From: Paenibacillus sp. FSL R5-0345
Lineage (GTDB): Bacteria > Bacillota > Bacilli > Paenibacillales > Paenibacillaceae
Length of the DNA: 64,000 nt
Direction of reading: 5' to 3'
Assembly (NCBI RefSeq): GCF_000758585.1
Contig: NZ_CP009281.1
Span: 1,798,001 to 1,862,000, forward strand
Under the pieces are notes generated by a model. It searched no databases. It was not told where the DNA came from and worked only from the letters and a program-made list of their open reading frames with translations. Below are positions 53,397 through 61,950 of this stretch, one piece after another. Both the position numbers and the translations under genes were made by a program. Every line of letters starts with the position of its first letter. The stretch's first letter is position 1.

Positions 53397-53546
53397 TGTA
53401 CTAACCTCCTTTGGCCCAAGCTAAGGATATGTGCAGTTCTTATTGTGACCTTAATACTTGTTTTTATGCTTAATCCTATACCAAATAGCGAAATTGACTT
53501 GAATTCTGTATAATGGAAACATCTATGAAGGGAGCTGTGACTGTAA

Positions 53547-55913
53547 TTGGACGACAAAATTTTGCATACGCTTGAATATCGCAAGATTTTAAATAAATTA
53601 ATGCAATATACGCAAACCTCAATGGGGCGATTGACTGCGGAGCAGCTAAGACCCTCCGGTGATTTTGAAGGCGTGAAAAAGCTACTTCAAGCCACGGATG
53701 AAGCGGCTAATGTAGATCGCCTGAAGGGTATTCCTTCATTTGGCGGGATAAGCGATATTCGAGCTGCACTAAAACGTGCCTCTATAGGCGGAATGCTGGG
53801 AACAACTGAACTGCTGGCAGTGGGAACTACCATTGGCGGAGCAAGAAGAGTCAAACGCTTCCTGGCAGCTATGCATGAGGAAGAGAAGATTGAATTCCTA
53901 TTTTCACTCAGCGATGTTTTGTCAGAGCAAAAACATGTAGAAGATGCCATTCGTTTATGCATAGACGAGAACGCAGATGTTCTTGACACGGCTAGCTCTG
54001 AATTGGCTACGATTCGACGTGAATTACGCGGCGGAGAGACTCGAATTCGTGAGAAGCTGGATTCCATGATTCGTTCTTCTTCCGTATCTAAAATGCTGCA
54101 GGATCAGCTGGTAACGATTCGTGGGGATCGGTTTGTTATTCCTGTAAAAGCGGAGTATCGTGCGCATTTCGGTGGTATCGTACATGATCAGTCTGGATCA
54201 GGTGCGACTTTATTTATCGAACCTGAGTCTATTGTGGCGATGAATAACAAACTGCGTGAAACACGGCTGCGTGAAGAGCGGGAGATTGAGATCATTTTGC
54301 ATAGGTTGACAGCGCTAGTAGCTGATATAGCCGAAGAAATGACTTATGATATCGATATTTTAGGTGAGCTTGATTTCATCTTCTCTAAGGCACGTCTTGC
54401 ACGAGATATGAAGGCTACGCAGCCTCGCATGAATGATCGCGGGTATTTGAAGCTGCGCAAAGGACGACATCCGCTGATTCCTGCGGAGCATGTGGTTCCT
54501 CTGGATGTAGAGCTCGGCAACCAATATAGCTCGATAATTGTAACTGGGCCTAATACAGGTGGTAAAACCGTTACACTCAAGACCATTGGACTGTTGAGTC
54601 TTATGTCGATGTCTGGTTTGTTCATTCCAGCAGAGGAAGGCAGTCAAATGTGTGTCTTTGATGCCATTTATGCAGATATTGGCGATGAACAGAGCATTGA
54701 GCAAAGTCTGAGTACGTTCTCCAGCCATATGACGAATATTATATCCATTCTGCGCCGAATGACTCCGAAGAGTCTTATTCTGCTTGATGAAGTGGGTGCA
54801 GGAACGGATCCGGCAGAAGGCTCCGCGCTGGCAATTGCCATTCTGGAGCATATTCACCGGACTGAATGCCGTATGGTCGCTACTACGCATTATAGCGAAC
54901 TGAAGGCATATGCTTATGAGCGTAAAGGGGTCATCAATGCCAGCATGGAATTTGATGTCCAAAGTCTTAGTCCTACCTATCGTTTGCTGATCGGTGTTCC
55001 TGGACGAAGCAACGCTTTTGCAATTGCAGAGCGATTAGGTCTGCCAGGCGCGATTCTGGAGCATGCACGTGGTGAAGTGAAGGAAGAAGACCTTCGTGTG
55101 GAGCATATGATTGCTTCTCTTGAAGAGAATCGACTTGGTGCAGAGCAGGAACATGAGAGAGCAGAGAGTATCCGCCGTGAAGTGGAAGAACTGCGCAGCA
55201 GACACCAGCAAGAGCTTGAAAAGCTGGAAAGCCAGCGGGACAAACGACTGGAGAAAGCGGAGAAAGATGCGAGTGCGATTTTGGAGAAAGCGCGTAAGGA
55301 AGCTGAAGAAATCATCAGCGATTTGCGCCGCTTAGCTATGGAAGAAGGCGCTTCAGTCAAAGAACATAAGCTGATTGAAGCACGGAGACGTCTAGATGAA
55401 GCGGAACCTTCACCGCGTAAGAAAGCCGCTACTCGGAAGCCAGCTAAGGCTCCGCGGACGATTGGGCCTGGTGATGAAGTGAAAGTAGATAGCTTAAATC
55501 AAAAAGGTTTTGTAGTGGAATTAAGCGGCACTAAAGAGGCTTTAGTACAGTTTGGGATCATGAAGATGAAGGTGAGCCTGGATGATCTTGAACTGCTCTC
55601 ATCTAAGGCCGCCTCTGCACCGGTGCCTCTTCGGCAGGCGACAACCGTTAAACGTTCCCGTGACGAGAATATTCGTAGAGAACTGGATTTACGGGGGACG
55701 AACCTAGAGGAAGCAATCATGGAGACGGATCGTTTTATTGATGAAGCTTTCTTAGGCAACTTGGGCCAGATTTCAATTATTCATGGTAAGGGTACAGGTG
55801 TGCTCCGCACAGGGATTCAAGAATATTTGCGTAAGCACAGACATGTTAAGAGCTATAGGCTTGGAAATTATAATGAAGGCGGCGCAGGCGTAACCGTAGC
55901 TGAGCTGCAATAG
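53547..55913 (+). CDS. mutS2: MutS2 endonuclease/ATPase
   Basis: 788 residues. The N-terminal MutS-like core and lever are followed by an ABC ATPase: Walker A GPNTGGKTVTLKT near 330, Walker B LILLDEVGAGTDPAEG, and the histidine in TTHYSELKAYA. A charged coiled coil (about 515-620) and a KOW-like region (IGPGDEVKVDSLNQKGFVVE) lead to the C-terminal Smr nuclease domain with LDLRG and HGKGTGVLR. MutS2 suppresses homologous recombination and has been linked to rescue of collided ribosomes. The TTG start at 53547 follows AAGGGAGC. It occupies the expected place downstream of zapA, but cvpA and polX, which lie between zapA and mutS2 in B. subtilis, are missing here. Confidence 0.97.
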   Translation: MDDKILHTLEYRKILNKLMQYTQTSMGRLTAEQLRPSGDFEGVKKLLQATDEAANVDRLKGIPSFGGISDIRAALKRASIGGMLGTTELLAVGTTIGGARRVKRFLAAMHEEEKIEFLFSLSDVLSEQKHVEDAIRLCIDENADVLDTASSELATIRRELRGGETRIREKLDSMIRSSSVSKMLQDQLVTIRGDRFVIPVKAEYRAHFGGIVHDQSGSGATLFIEPESIVAMNNKLRETRLREEREIEIILHRLTALVADIAEEMTYDIDILGELDFIFSKARLARDMKATQPRMNDRGYLKLRKGRHPLIPAEHVVPLDVELGNQYSSIIVTGPNTGGKTVTLKTIGLLSLMSMSGLFIPAEEGSQMCVFDAIYADIGDEQSIEQSLSTFSSHMTNIISILRRMTPKSLILLDEVGAGTDPAEGSALAIAILEHIHRTECRMVATTHYSELKAYAYERKGVINASMEFDVQSLSPTYRLLIGVPGRSNAFAIAERLGLPGAILEHARGEVKEEDLRVEHMIASLEENRLGAEQEHERAESIRREVEELRSRHQQELEKLESQRDKRLEKAEKDASAILEKARKEAEEIISDLRRLAMEEGASVKEHKLIEARRRLDEAEPSPRKKAATRKPAKAPRTIGPGDEVKVDSLNQKGFVVELSGTKEALVQFGIMKMKVSLDDLELLSSKAASAPVPLRQATTVKRSRDENIRRELDLRGTNLEEAIMETDRFIDEAFLGNLGQISIIHGKGTGVLRTGIQEYLRKHRHVKSYRLGNYNEGGAGVTVAELQ

Positions 55914-55944
55914 CGGGATTGCCCGGCAGAAAGAAGGGAAGAGT

Positions 55945-56364
55945 GTGCAAGGAGATATTGATCTTTTGCTGGGTCATCCGCTAGGTGCCTTGCTTGGCTA
56001 CTTTGCAGTGGCAATTCTAGGGCTCGTTGTATTTTTGTCTATTTTTGAAATGGTAACGAAATATAATTGCTGGGAAGAAATTCGCAAGGGAAACTTGGCA
56101 GTAGCCATGGCTACTGGCGGCAAAATCTTCGGAATTTGCAACGTGCTGCGCTTCAGTATTGAATCAGGTGTCTCGATTTATGAGACGATGAAGTGGTCGG
56201 TTGTTGGTTTTTTACTGCTGCTGCTTGCCTATTTTTTATTTGAATTTCTAACCCCGGTATTCTCTATTGATGAGGAGATCGCTGCGGATAACCGTGCTGT
56301 TGGGCTAATAGCAATGCTGATCTCGGTTTCGTTGTCTTATGTGATCGGTGCAGCTATATTTTAA
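55945..56364 (+). CDS. DUF350-family membrane protein
   Basis: 139 residues with four membrane spans (about 14-34, 50-65, 76-94 and 116-138). The family signature is visible: YNCWEEIRKGNLAVAMATGG and, at the end, NRAVGLIAMLISVSLSYVIG. DUF350 proteins are uncharacterised inner-membrane proteins. The GTG start follows AAGGGAAGAG, and the gene begins 31 bases after mutS2, so the two are probably cotranscribed. Confidence 0.85.
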   Translation: MQGDIDLLLGHPLGALLGYFAVAILGLVVFLSIFEMVTKYNCWEEIRKGNLAVAMATGGKIFGICNVLRFSIESGVSIYETMKWSVVGFLLLLLAYFLFEFLTPVFSIDEEIAADNRAVGLIAMLISVSLSYVIGAAIF

Positions 56365-56465
56365 ATAAAATAGGCGGTTTTGCACCTCCCTACAAAGGAT
56401 TCCAGATGGATCTGGACAAGCTTTGAAATGAGCAGCTCCACTTTGTGGGGGATTAGGAGGATATC

Positions 56466-56546
56466 ATGAAGATTCTTACCCGAGTTCTGTTTGTGTCAGC
56501 CATTGCTTTTATAGCAGCCGGTATTATTTATTTAATGATGAACTAA
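56466..56546 (+). CDS. 26-residue single-span membrane peptide
   Basis: ATG 56466 is preceded by AGGAGG with ideal spacing. The frame has 26 codons: a KILTR start, then a hydrophobic stretch of about 18 residues (VLFVSAIAFIAAGIIYLMM). This reads as a membrane micropeptide. It lies between the DUF350 gene and the zinc-ribbon gene on the same strand, 33 bases before the latter. Function unknown; the strong ribosome site is the main reason for calling it. Confidence 0.6.
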   Translation: MKILTRVLFVSAIAFIAAGIIYLMMN

Positions 56547-56579
56547 ATTTAAACGTGAAGTAAGAAGGAGATTATAAAG

Positions 56580-57122
56580 ATGGAAACAACTGTGTGCCCT
56601 TGGTGTCATACTGAAATCGTATGGGACGAGGAATTCGGACCAGAGGAAAATTGTCCTCACTGTAACAATGAACTTAACGGATATCGTACTGTTACAGTAG
56701 GGATAGACGGCATCGAAGATGAGGAAGAGGAAGTTGTAGAAGAACCTAAACAAGAGGTTATTAATGATGAGGATCTTTGGGGCGACGTCGACAAAGACAG
56801 TGTAGTGCCTATCTACAACACGCTCAATCAATTCGGTGACGATTATGATTTGAATAAGTATGAAGAGCGTGTATCGGGTATCTTAGCGATTCAGGAAGAA
56901 GCACCCGAATGTACACAATGCCATGAATTAACTATCCTTGCTGGAAAGCAGCTTGTTAACAACTTCGAGCCTTCTGCACCGGCTACACTGGGTGGACCTG
57001 TATTAACATCTCCATTCTCGCTTAATGTCTATGTGTGCCCATCATGTTTCCATGTACAGCATAGTCTGGCGCAGGAAGACCGTATTCAGCTCGTACGTAA
57101 TCTGAGTACCGATAAAGCATAA
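56580..57122 (+). CDS. double zinc-ribbon protein of unknown function
   Basis: 180 residues. The N-terminus has CPWCHTEIVWDEEFG and CPHC, a zinc ribbon. An acidic linker (EDEEEEVVEEPKQE) leads to an alpha-helical middle. A second ribbon near the C-terminus has CTQCHE and, after a 45-residue insertion, CPSCFHVQHSL. No catalytic motif was seen. The protein is probably cytoplasmic. AGAAGGAG ribosome site. Similar proteins are conserved in Paenibacillaceae as hypotheticals, as far as I can recall, but I cannot name a role. Confidence 0.75.
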   Translation: METTVCPWCHTEIVWDEEFGPEENCPHCNNELNGYRTVTVGIDGIEDEEEEVVEEPKQEVINDEDLWGDVDKDSVVPIYNTLNQFGDDYDLNKYEERVSGILAIQEEAPECTQCHELTILAGKQLVNNFEPSAPATLGGPVLTSPFSLNVYVCPSCFHVQHSLAQEDRIQLVRNLSTDKA

Positions 57123-57132
57123 GTATCATCAT

Positions 57133-57179
57133 AAAAAGCTTAGTCCTCTTATTGACTATAAGGGGACTAAGCTTTTTTT
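57133..57179. terminator. bidirectional terminator
   Basis: A stem of about 14 bp plus inner pairs (AAAAAGCTTAGTCC from 57133 with GGACTAAGCTTTTT ending near 57178), with a T run. It serves the zinc-ribbon gene and overlaps the stop codon of the converging oxidoreductase gene. Confidence 0.88.
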
Positions 57180-58434
57180 AATTCCATTTCTGTGTATTAA
57201 CGTTCGTATTCTGAGAAGGAGAAGGTTTAACTGATCGTGTCAACGAGAATAGATCTAGCTCCGGCCGGTGTTTACCCGCAATCGTATCTGTTAATAACTC
57301 CGCAGCAATCATGCTGTACACCGTCCCATTGCCTCCATAACCCTCGATGAAATAGCAATGAGGGAACTTGGGATGTGGGCCGATATAAGGGAGCCCATCA
57401 CGCGTGGAGCCGAATACAGCTCCCCAGGAGTATTCAATCTCGATGCCTTTGATTTCAGGAAACAGAGCTTCCAGCTCTTCCAGTAACCGTTGACTCTGAG
57501 AGATTACTCTGACATCACGACGCTCGGGATCCGTCAATGGCTCATCTTTGCCTCCTGCAATAATACGTCCCTCCGGTGTTGTCCGAAAATACAAATACGG
57601 TCGGGCGGTTTCCCAAAGAAGGCTGCGCTCATGCCATTTCGGAAATTCCTTCAGAGGCTTTGTCATCACAGCATACGTATTGATCAGCTCAGCGCCCCGG
57701 TCTTTTTTAAACTCCTGCGTTTCATAGCCCATTGCAAAGATAACCTTTTTCGCAATGATGCGTCCATGCTCTGTGTGGCAAATTACGCCATCTTCAGTAA
57801 ATTCATAGCGTTTAGCCTCGGTTTGCTCATAAACATGTACACCATTCATTGCTGCCTTGGCGATCAGGCTGTGAACCGTCCGGAAAGGATTCGCCTCTGC
57901 ATCACCGCGTGAATAAAGCGCAGCGGGTTTTGAAAAAGAATACACAGAAGCTATTTTTTCCTCTTCCCAGAAATCAGAATCGAATCCGTGAGCAACGAGA
58001 TTCTCATATTCTTCTCGCAGAGCGGGTACATCCTCATGTGTACTGGCATATAAAAGGCTGCTGCGAGGAATGATTTGGGGATCGATATCGAGTTTGGCCG
58101 GCAGATCCAGAATATTTCTAACCCCTGCTTGGCATAGCTGATAAAAGAGCAAGCCGTTCTTTTCTCCAAAGGTGTTCATACATGAGGTTAACGATTTGTC
58201 GTTAGATATTTGCAGCAGACCAGTATTGGCATGTGAACTTCCGCTGCCAACTCGTTTTTTTTCGATCAGAACAGCCTCCGCTCCGCTTAACGACAAGCGA
58301 TAGGATGCCATTGCTCCGCCCATTCCAGCGCCTACAACCAGGCAATCACAGCGTATGGTATCCTCTAGCGCGGGATAAGTTGGAGGGTCTTGTAAAGTGT
58401 TTCTCCAAGGGGGGGTGCCGCTATTTAGTCTCAT
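57178..58434 (-). CDS. FAD-dependent oxidoreductase (DAO family)
   Basis: About 418 residues. The dinucleotide-binding motif CLVVGAGMGGAMASYRLSLSG is followed by VLIEKKRVGSGSSHANTGLLQ, characteristic of the D-amino-acid oxidase/glycine oxidase group. A later GYGGNGTVYSMIAAELLTD is the second FAD-binding part. The 'GAVFGSTRDGLPYIG' stretch is also typical. The enzyme would oxidise an amine or hydroxy compound; the substrate is unknown. ATG 58434 is spaced properly after GAAGGAG; an ATG at 58482 is less likely. Single-gene unit. Confidence 0.9.
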   Translation of the reverse strand: MRLNSGTPPWRNTLQDPPTYPALEDTIRCDCLVVGAGMGGAMASYRLSLSGAEAVLIEKKRVGSGSSHANTGLLQISNDKSLTSCMNTFGEKNGLLFYQLCQAGVRNILDLPAKLDIDPQIIPRSSLLYASTHEDVPALREEYENLVAHGFDSDFWEEEKIASVYSFSKPAALYSRGDAEANPFRTVHSLIAKAAMNGVHVYEQTEAKRYEFTEDGVICHTEHGRIIAKKVIFAMGYETQEFKKDRGAELINTYAVMTKPLKEFPKWHERSLLWETARPYLYFRTTPEGRIIAGGKDEPLTDPERRDVRVISQSQRLLEELEALFPEIKGIEIEYSWGAVFGSTRDGLPYIGPHPKFPHCYFIEGYGGNGTVYSMIAAELLTDTIAGKHRPELDLFSLTRSVKPSPSQNTNVNTQKWN

Positions 58435-58611
58435 GAAATTGATCGCTCCTTCATTCGTTCCATAATTAAGTATGGGCGGCATATTACCGTCTCATTCGCA
58501 GCATGTTCTTATTTTTGTCATATCTCTCTAATGCTCTCGGGCAAATAAATGGTGTGTGTTGGCGGTATACTAAAGCCTGTTTGGATCAACTACAAGGAGG
58601 GACTACAACAC

Positions 58612-58845
58612 ATGCAATCAAATCAAATGCAGGCATTAAGCGGAAAAGAACTGGAATATATTGCCGACTCCATTTCCAACGAGGATTTGCTCCTCAAGCA
58701 ATGCGCGGCCACAGCTGCGACAACACAGAATGAGCAGGTTCGTCGAATTTGTATGGAGCACATGCAAAACCATACACAACACATGACTACACTTACTCAG
58801 TTAATCCAGCAACATCAGCAATATGCGCCTACAAGCCCACAATAA
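58612..58845 (+). CDS. small spore-coat-like protein
   Basis: 77 residues, rich in Q, H, M and T, mainly helical (ALSGKELEYIADSISNEDLL, LKQCAATAATTQNEQ), ending QQHQQYAPTSPQ. The first half resembles the helical pattern of CotF-type coat proteins, and it directly precedes a CotF-domain gene. ATG 58612 follows AAGGAGGG by 10 bases. The upstream in-frame ATG at 58549 has no ribosome site. Likely made in the mother cell during sporulation. Confidence 0.7.
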   Translation: MQSNQMQALSGKELEYIADSISNEDLLLKQCAATAATTQNEQVRRICMEHMQNHTQHMTTLTQLIQQHQQYAPTSPQ

Positions 58846-58876
58846 ATGCATTATTAAATCTTAAGGAGGTTATTTT

Positions 58877-59266
58877 ATGAACGCACAAAATTCAGCAGCA
58901 TTTATGCCAGATGAGGATTTGATGAACACCATTTTGTGTGACTTGAAGCGGACGGTCCGTGAATATGCGACCGCCGCTACAGAATCAGCATGTCCAGCGG
59001 TTCGTCGGGTATTTAACGACATGACCATGAACACGCTTCGACTTCAGGGCGAGCTTTATACGCAGATGTCCCAACTGAATATGTATCCTGCACCTGCAAA
59101 AGCATTGCGCCAAGATGTAGACAAACAGCTCCAAACTGCACAGCAATTGCAGCAAAAAGCCGGACAATTTGTTCAGCAAAAAACCGGACAAGCTGGATCC
59201 TTTGCTCACAATGCGAACGCGCATCTTCATTCGAATGGGCAACATCAACCGTCTCATTTAATGTAA
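58877..59266 (+). CDS. spore coat protein, CotF family
   Basis: 129 residues. The helical domain with EDLMNTILCDLKRTVREYAT, then CPAVRRVFNDMTMNTLRLQGELYTQM matches the CotF/COX17-like coat family (PF07875). The C-terminal third is low-complexity Q, H, N and A. AAGGAGG ribosome site. It is 31 bases after the small coat-like gene and probably cotranscribed, then a strong terminator. Confidence 0.85.
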   Translation: MNAQNSAAFMPDEDLMNTILCDLKRTVREYATAATESACPAVRRVFNDMTMNTLRLQGELYTQMSQLNMYPAPAKALRQDVDKQLQTAQQLQQKAGQFVQQKTGQAGSFAHNANAHLHSNGQHQPSHLM

Positions 59267-59314
59267 CCAAGTTGGTTATCGGATGAAGCATCCTGTCTCA
59301 TCGTTTTAAGAATG

Positions 59315-59360
59315 ACGCCTGTTTATACCGGAGTGATCCAGTATAAACAGGCGTTTTTTG
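59315..59360 (+). terminator. terminator after the coat genes
   Basis: A perfect 14-bp stem (59315-59328 with 59341-59354), 12-base loop, then TTTTTT. Confidence 0.92.
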
Positions 59361-59526
59361 TATATAAATCCATTTAGCTGAGTAAACACAGTCTTCTATG
59401 CGGACATCATATGGGGTTATTTTGTTTGCAGAGATGCTCAATTCATGTCATATTAGTATTAAACTCTTTTCGCGGGGCGACGCATGAATAGCGCAACGTC
59501 ATTTGCGAACTATCCGGAGGGAAGGC

Positions 59527-60027
59527 ATGAAGGAAATGAACGAACTAAAGAGGAAAGTGCTGGAACTGCTTAAAGAGGACGCGAGAAGATCTACTGCACT
59601 CTTAGCTACGCTGCTTGGTGAGGAAGAAGAAGACGTGAAGACGGCGATTGGGCAATTAGAGAAAGACCATGTAATTGTTAAGTATGCCGCCGTTGTAAAC
59701 TGGGATAAAGTGGATGATGAGAAGGTTACTGCGCTGATCGAGGTGCAGATTACACCCGAACGAGGCCGCGGATTCGAAGGTATTGCGGAGAGAATCTACC
59801 TGTATCCACAAGTGAAATCCGTTTACCTCATGTCAGGTGCTTACGATCTTCTAGTAGAAGTGGAAGGAAGAAACTTACGGGAAGTGGCCAACTTTGTTTC
59901 TGAGAAGCTGTCTCCAATCGATTCAGTACTCTCCACAAAAACGAACTTTACCCTTAAAAAATACAAACAGGATGGGATCATCTTCGAGGAGCATGAGGAA
60001 GACAACCGTCTGATGATCTCTCCATAA
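59527..60027 (+). CDS. alaR: Lrp/AsnC-family regulator (AlaR-like)
   Basis: 166 residues. A winged helix-turn-helix (about 5-60, LKRKVLELLKEDARRSTALL, then LEKDHVIVKYAAVV) and a C-terminal RAM ligand-binding domain (about 75-145, VTALIEVQITPERG, then VYLMSGAYDLLVEVEG). The start is ATG 59527, 6 bases after GGAGG; the in-frame TTG at 59503 is not supported. It lies 13 bases before an aminotransferase gene, the same pairing as yugG-yugH (alaR-alaT) of B. subtilis, in which the regulator controls the transaminase. The gene symbol rests on that pairing. Confidence 0.85.
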   Translation: MKEMNELKRKVLELLKEDARRSTALLATLLGEEEEDVKTAIGQLEKDHVIVKYAAVVNWDKVDDEKVTALIEVQITPERGRGFEGIAERIYLYPQVKSVYLMSGAYDLLVEVEGRNLREVANFVSEKLSPIDSVLSTKTNFTLKKYKQDGIIFEEHEEDNRLMISP

Positions 60028-60040
60028 AGGAAGTAATCAT

Positions 60041-61261
60041 ATGATCACGAATAAAACACAGCTAACTGAAGAAGACAGCAAATCAATGAATTCTTATTTG
60101 GCCCCGCTAGTACAGCAGATTCAGCCTTCGGGTATTCGCAAGTTTTTTGATCTGGCAGCAGGCAGCAAGGATATCATATCACTTGGAGTCGGGGAGCCTG
60201 ATTTTAAGACCCCTTGGCATGTCAGAGAAGCTTGTGTCTATTCGCTGGAAAGAGGGTTTACAGGTTATACATCCAATGCAGGTATGCCTGAACTGCGGGA
60301 GGGCATTGCGAATTATTTACACACCCGTTTTGCAGTGGAATATGATCCTGCGAATCAAATTATAGCAACGGTCGGCGGAAGTGAGGCCATTGATCTGGCT
60401 TTGCGCGCTTTGATCACGCCAGGTGATGAAATTCTTATACCAGAGCCTTGCTATATTTCCTATTCCCCGATAACGGCTATTGGCGGGGGAATTCCTGTAG
60501 GCATTGAAACGACTGGAGAGAATAACTTTAAGCTTACTGCGGAGAGTTTGGAAGCGAAGATTACTTCACGCTCTAAAGTTCTGATTCTGTGCTACCCGAG
60601 TAACCCAACGGGAAGTGTTATGACCCTAGAGGATTGGGAGCCGATCGCCAAGGTTGTTGAGAAGCATGATCTTATTGTAATTTCAGACGAGATTTATGCA
60701 GAATTGACTTATGGAATTAATCATGTCAGCTTTGCTTCATTGCCAGGTATGATGGACCGTACGATTCTGGTCAGCGGCTTCTCCAAGGCTTTTGCTATGA
60801 CTGGATGGAGAATGGGTTATGCTTGTGGTCACCCTGATTTAATCTCCGCTATGCTTAAGATTCACCAGTATACTGTGATGTGTGCTCCTTCTATGGGTCA
60901 GGTAGCAGCACTTGAGGCACTGACGAATGGGATGGAAGAAAAAGACCGAATGGTTGATTCGTATAACCAACGGCGGAGGCTGATTGTTAAAGGTCTGCGT
61001 GATGCCGGACTGGAGTGCCATGAACCGCAGGGTGCATTTTATGCTTTTCCAAGCGTGCGCAAAACGGGACTGACTTCTGATCAATTTGCACAGCGTCTGT
61101 TGCTTGAATATAAGGTAGCAGCTGTACCTGGAAGTGTCTTTGGATTAGGTGGTGAAGGATACCTACGCTGCTCATATGCCACGTCAGTATCTCAACTGAA
61201 TGAAGCGATAGAACGCATTGGTGCTTTTGTCACACAATTGGAACGAGAGAGAATGGAATAG
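60041..61261 (+). CDS. alaT: PLP-dependent aminotransferase, class I/II (AlaT-like)
   Basis: 406 residues of fold type I. Seen: DIISLGVGEPDFKTPWHVREA, GGSEAIDLALRAL, CYPSNPTGSVM (PLP-contacting asparagine), VISDEIYAELTYG, and the Schiff-base lysine in SGFSKAFAMTGWRMGYACG. The C-terminal arginine that binds the substrate carboxylate is in GYLRCSYATSV. It interconverts an amino acid (alanine, by analogy with AlaT) and its keto acid with 2-oxoglutarate. In an operon with the Lrp-type regulator. Confidence 0.92.
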   Translation: MITNKTQLTEEDSKSMNSYLAPLVQQIQPSGIRKFFDLAAGSKDIISLGVGEPDFKTPWHVREACVYSLERGFTGYTSNAGMPELREGIANYLHTRFAVEYDPANQIIATVGGSEAIDLALRALITPGDEILIPEPCYISYSPITAIGGGIPVGIETTGENNFKLTAESLEAKITSRSKVLILCYPSNPTGSVMTLEDWEPIAKVVEKHDLIVISDEIYAELTYGINHVSFASLPGMMDRTILVSGFSKAFAMTGWRMGYACGHPDLISAMLKIHQYTVMCAPSMGQVAALEALTNGMEEKDRMVDSYNQRRRLIVKGLRDAGLECHEPQGAFYAFPSVRKTGLTSDQFAQRLLLEYKVAAVPGSVFGLGGEGYLRCSYATSVSQLNEAIERIGAFVTQLERERME

Positions 61262-61514
61262 AGAAAATTGGACTATAGCCTATCTCATAATCCTATGGTA
61301 TTATTTTACTTTGAGAGTAATTAGCCCCTATAATAGAACTAACAAGGATGTATTTTACTCTGGAATTAAGCGTTGCTTTGAAGTTAATTTTTATACTTTG
61401 ATGATATTTTGTGGCACGCGTTTAATAATACTTTTAGGCTTATGCTTCTAAAGCGAGTTTTGTACAAAGCTCTTACGAGAAGCAACGCTGTACAAACTTT
61501 TAGGAGGGATGATT
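61262..61514 (+). promoter_or_regulatory. gap with leader hairpin before the Spo0E-like gene
   Basis: No gene recognised. AGTTTTGTAC (61456-61465) pairs with GTACAAACT (61490-61498), with one bulged T and a 24-base loop, ending a few bases before the AGGAGG ribosome site (61502-61507). A hairpin so close to the ribosome site may influence translation. The rest is A/T-rich without a clear promoter. Confidence 0.45.
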
Positions 61515-61766
61515 GTGCTTAATGCCGATTATTACTTACCTTCCTATGGAGGGCAATGTTTTTCTGGAAGTGGGAAACTGTCCCCCAAGGGTGATGCATC
61601 TGCTCGCATACTCTCTCTGGAAGATGAAATTAGAATACTCCGTTCCAAGATGGAGCAACTTTTTTTGCAGGAAAAATCATTCACTTCAGATAATGTGATT
61701 GAAATTAGCAGTTTACTGGATCTCAAGATAAATGAATACATGAAGGGGCGTCCAGTTGGAAAATAA
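61515..61766 (+). CDS. Spo0E-like aspartyl-phosphate phosphatase
   Basis: About 83 residues. The second half forms two helices of the Spo0E family: LEDEIRILRSKMEQLFLQEK and, after a short loop, SSLLDLKINEYMKG, with the SxxLD signature. Spo0E-type proteins dephosphorylate Spo0A-P and delay sporulation. The N-terminal 30 residues (Y, G and S rich) are not part of the domain. An ATG at 61509 directly abuts AGGAGGG and is unusable; the GTG at 61515 is 7 bases away and preferred. Confidence 0.82.
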   Translation: MLNADYYLPSYGGQCFSGSGKLSPKGDASARILSLEDEIRILRSKMEQLFLQEKSFTSDNVIEISSLLDLKINEYMKGRPVGK

Positions 61767-61784
61767 CGTCGCAACATGCTGATG

Positions 61785-61810
61785 AAGAGGACCTTAGGGT
61801 CCTCTTTTTG
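61785..61810 (+). terminator. terminator after the Spo0E-like gene
   Basis: A 9-bp stem (61785-61793 with 61798-61806) with a 4-base loop and a T run. Confidence 0.88.
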
Positions 61811-61950
61811 TTGTTCCTTTTAAGCTCACACATCGCAATATTGCAGACGGAATTGGAGAGAATATGTTTTAAAGTAGATTCCTACGGCGGGTAAACGGGG
61901 TAATTCCCACTATAGTTCCTAGCTGAGAGGTATGAAGGAGGCTTTTTGTT

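Noticed and set aside
54360..54962. A 200-codon open frame on the minus strand within mutS2.
   Set aside because: Antisense to the conserved ATPase region of mutS2, low-complexity translation, no supporting signals.
61918..61932. CTGAGAGG-like sequence upstream of the amidohydrolase, recalling part of a TPP riboswitch.
   Set aside because: The remaining conserved THI-box blocks are absent, and the gene is not thiamine-related.
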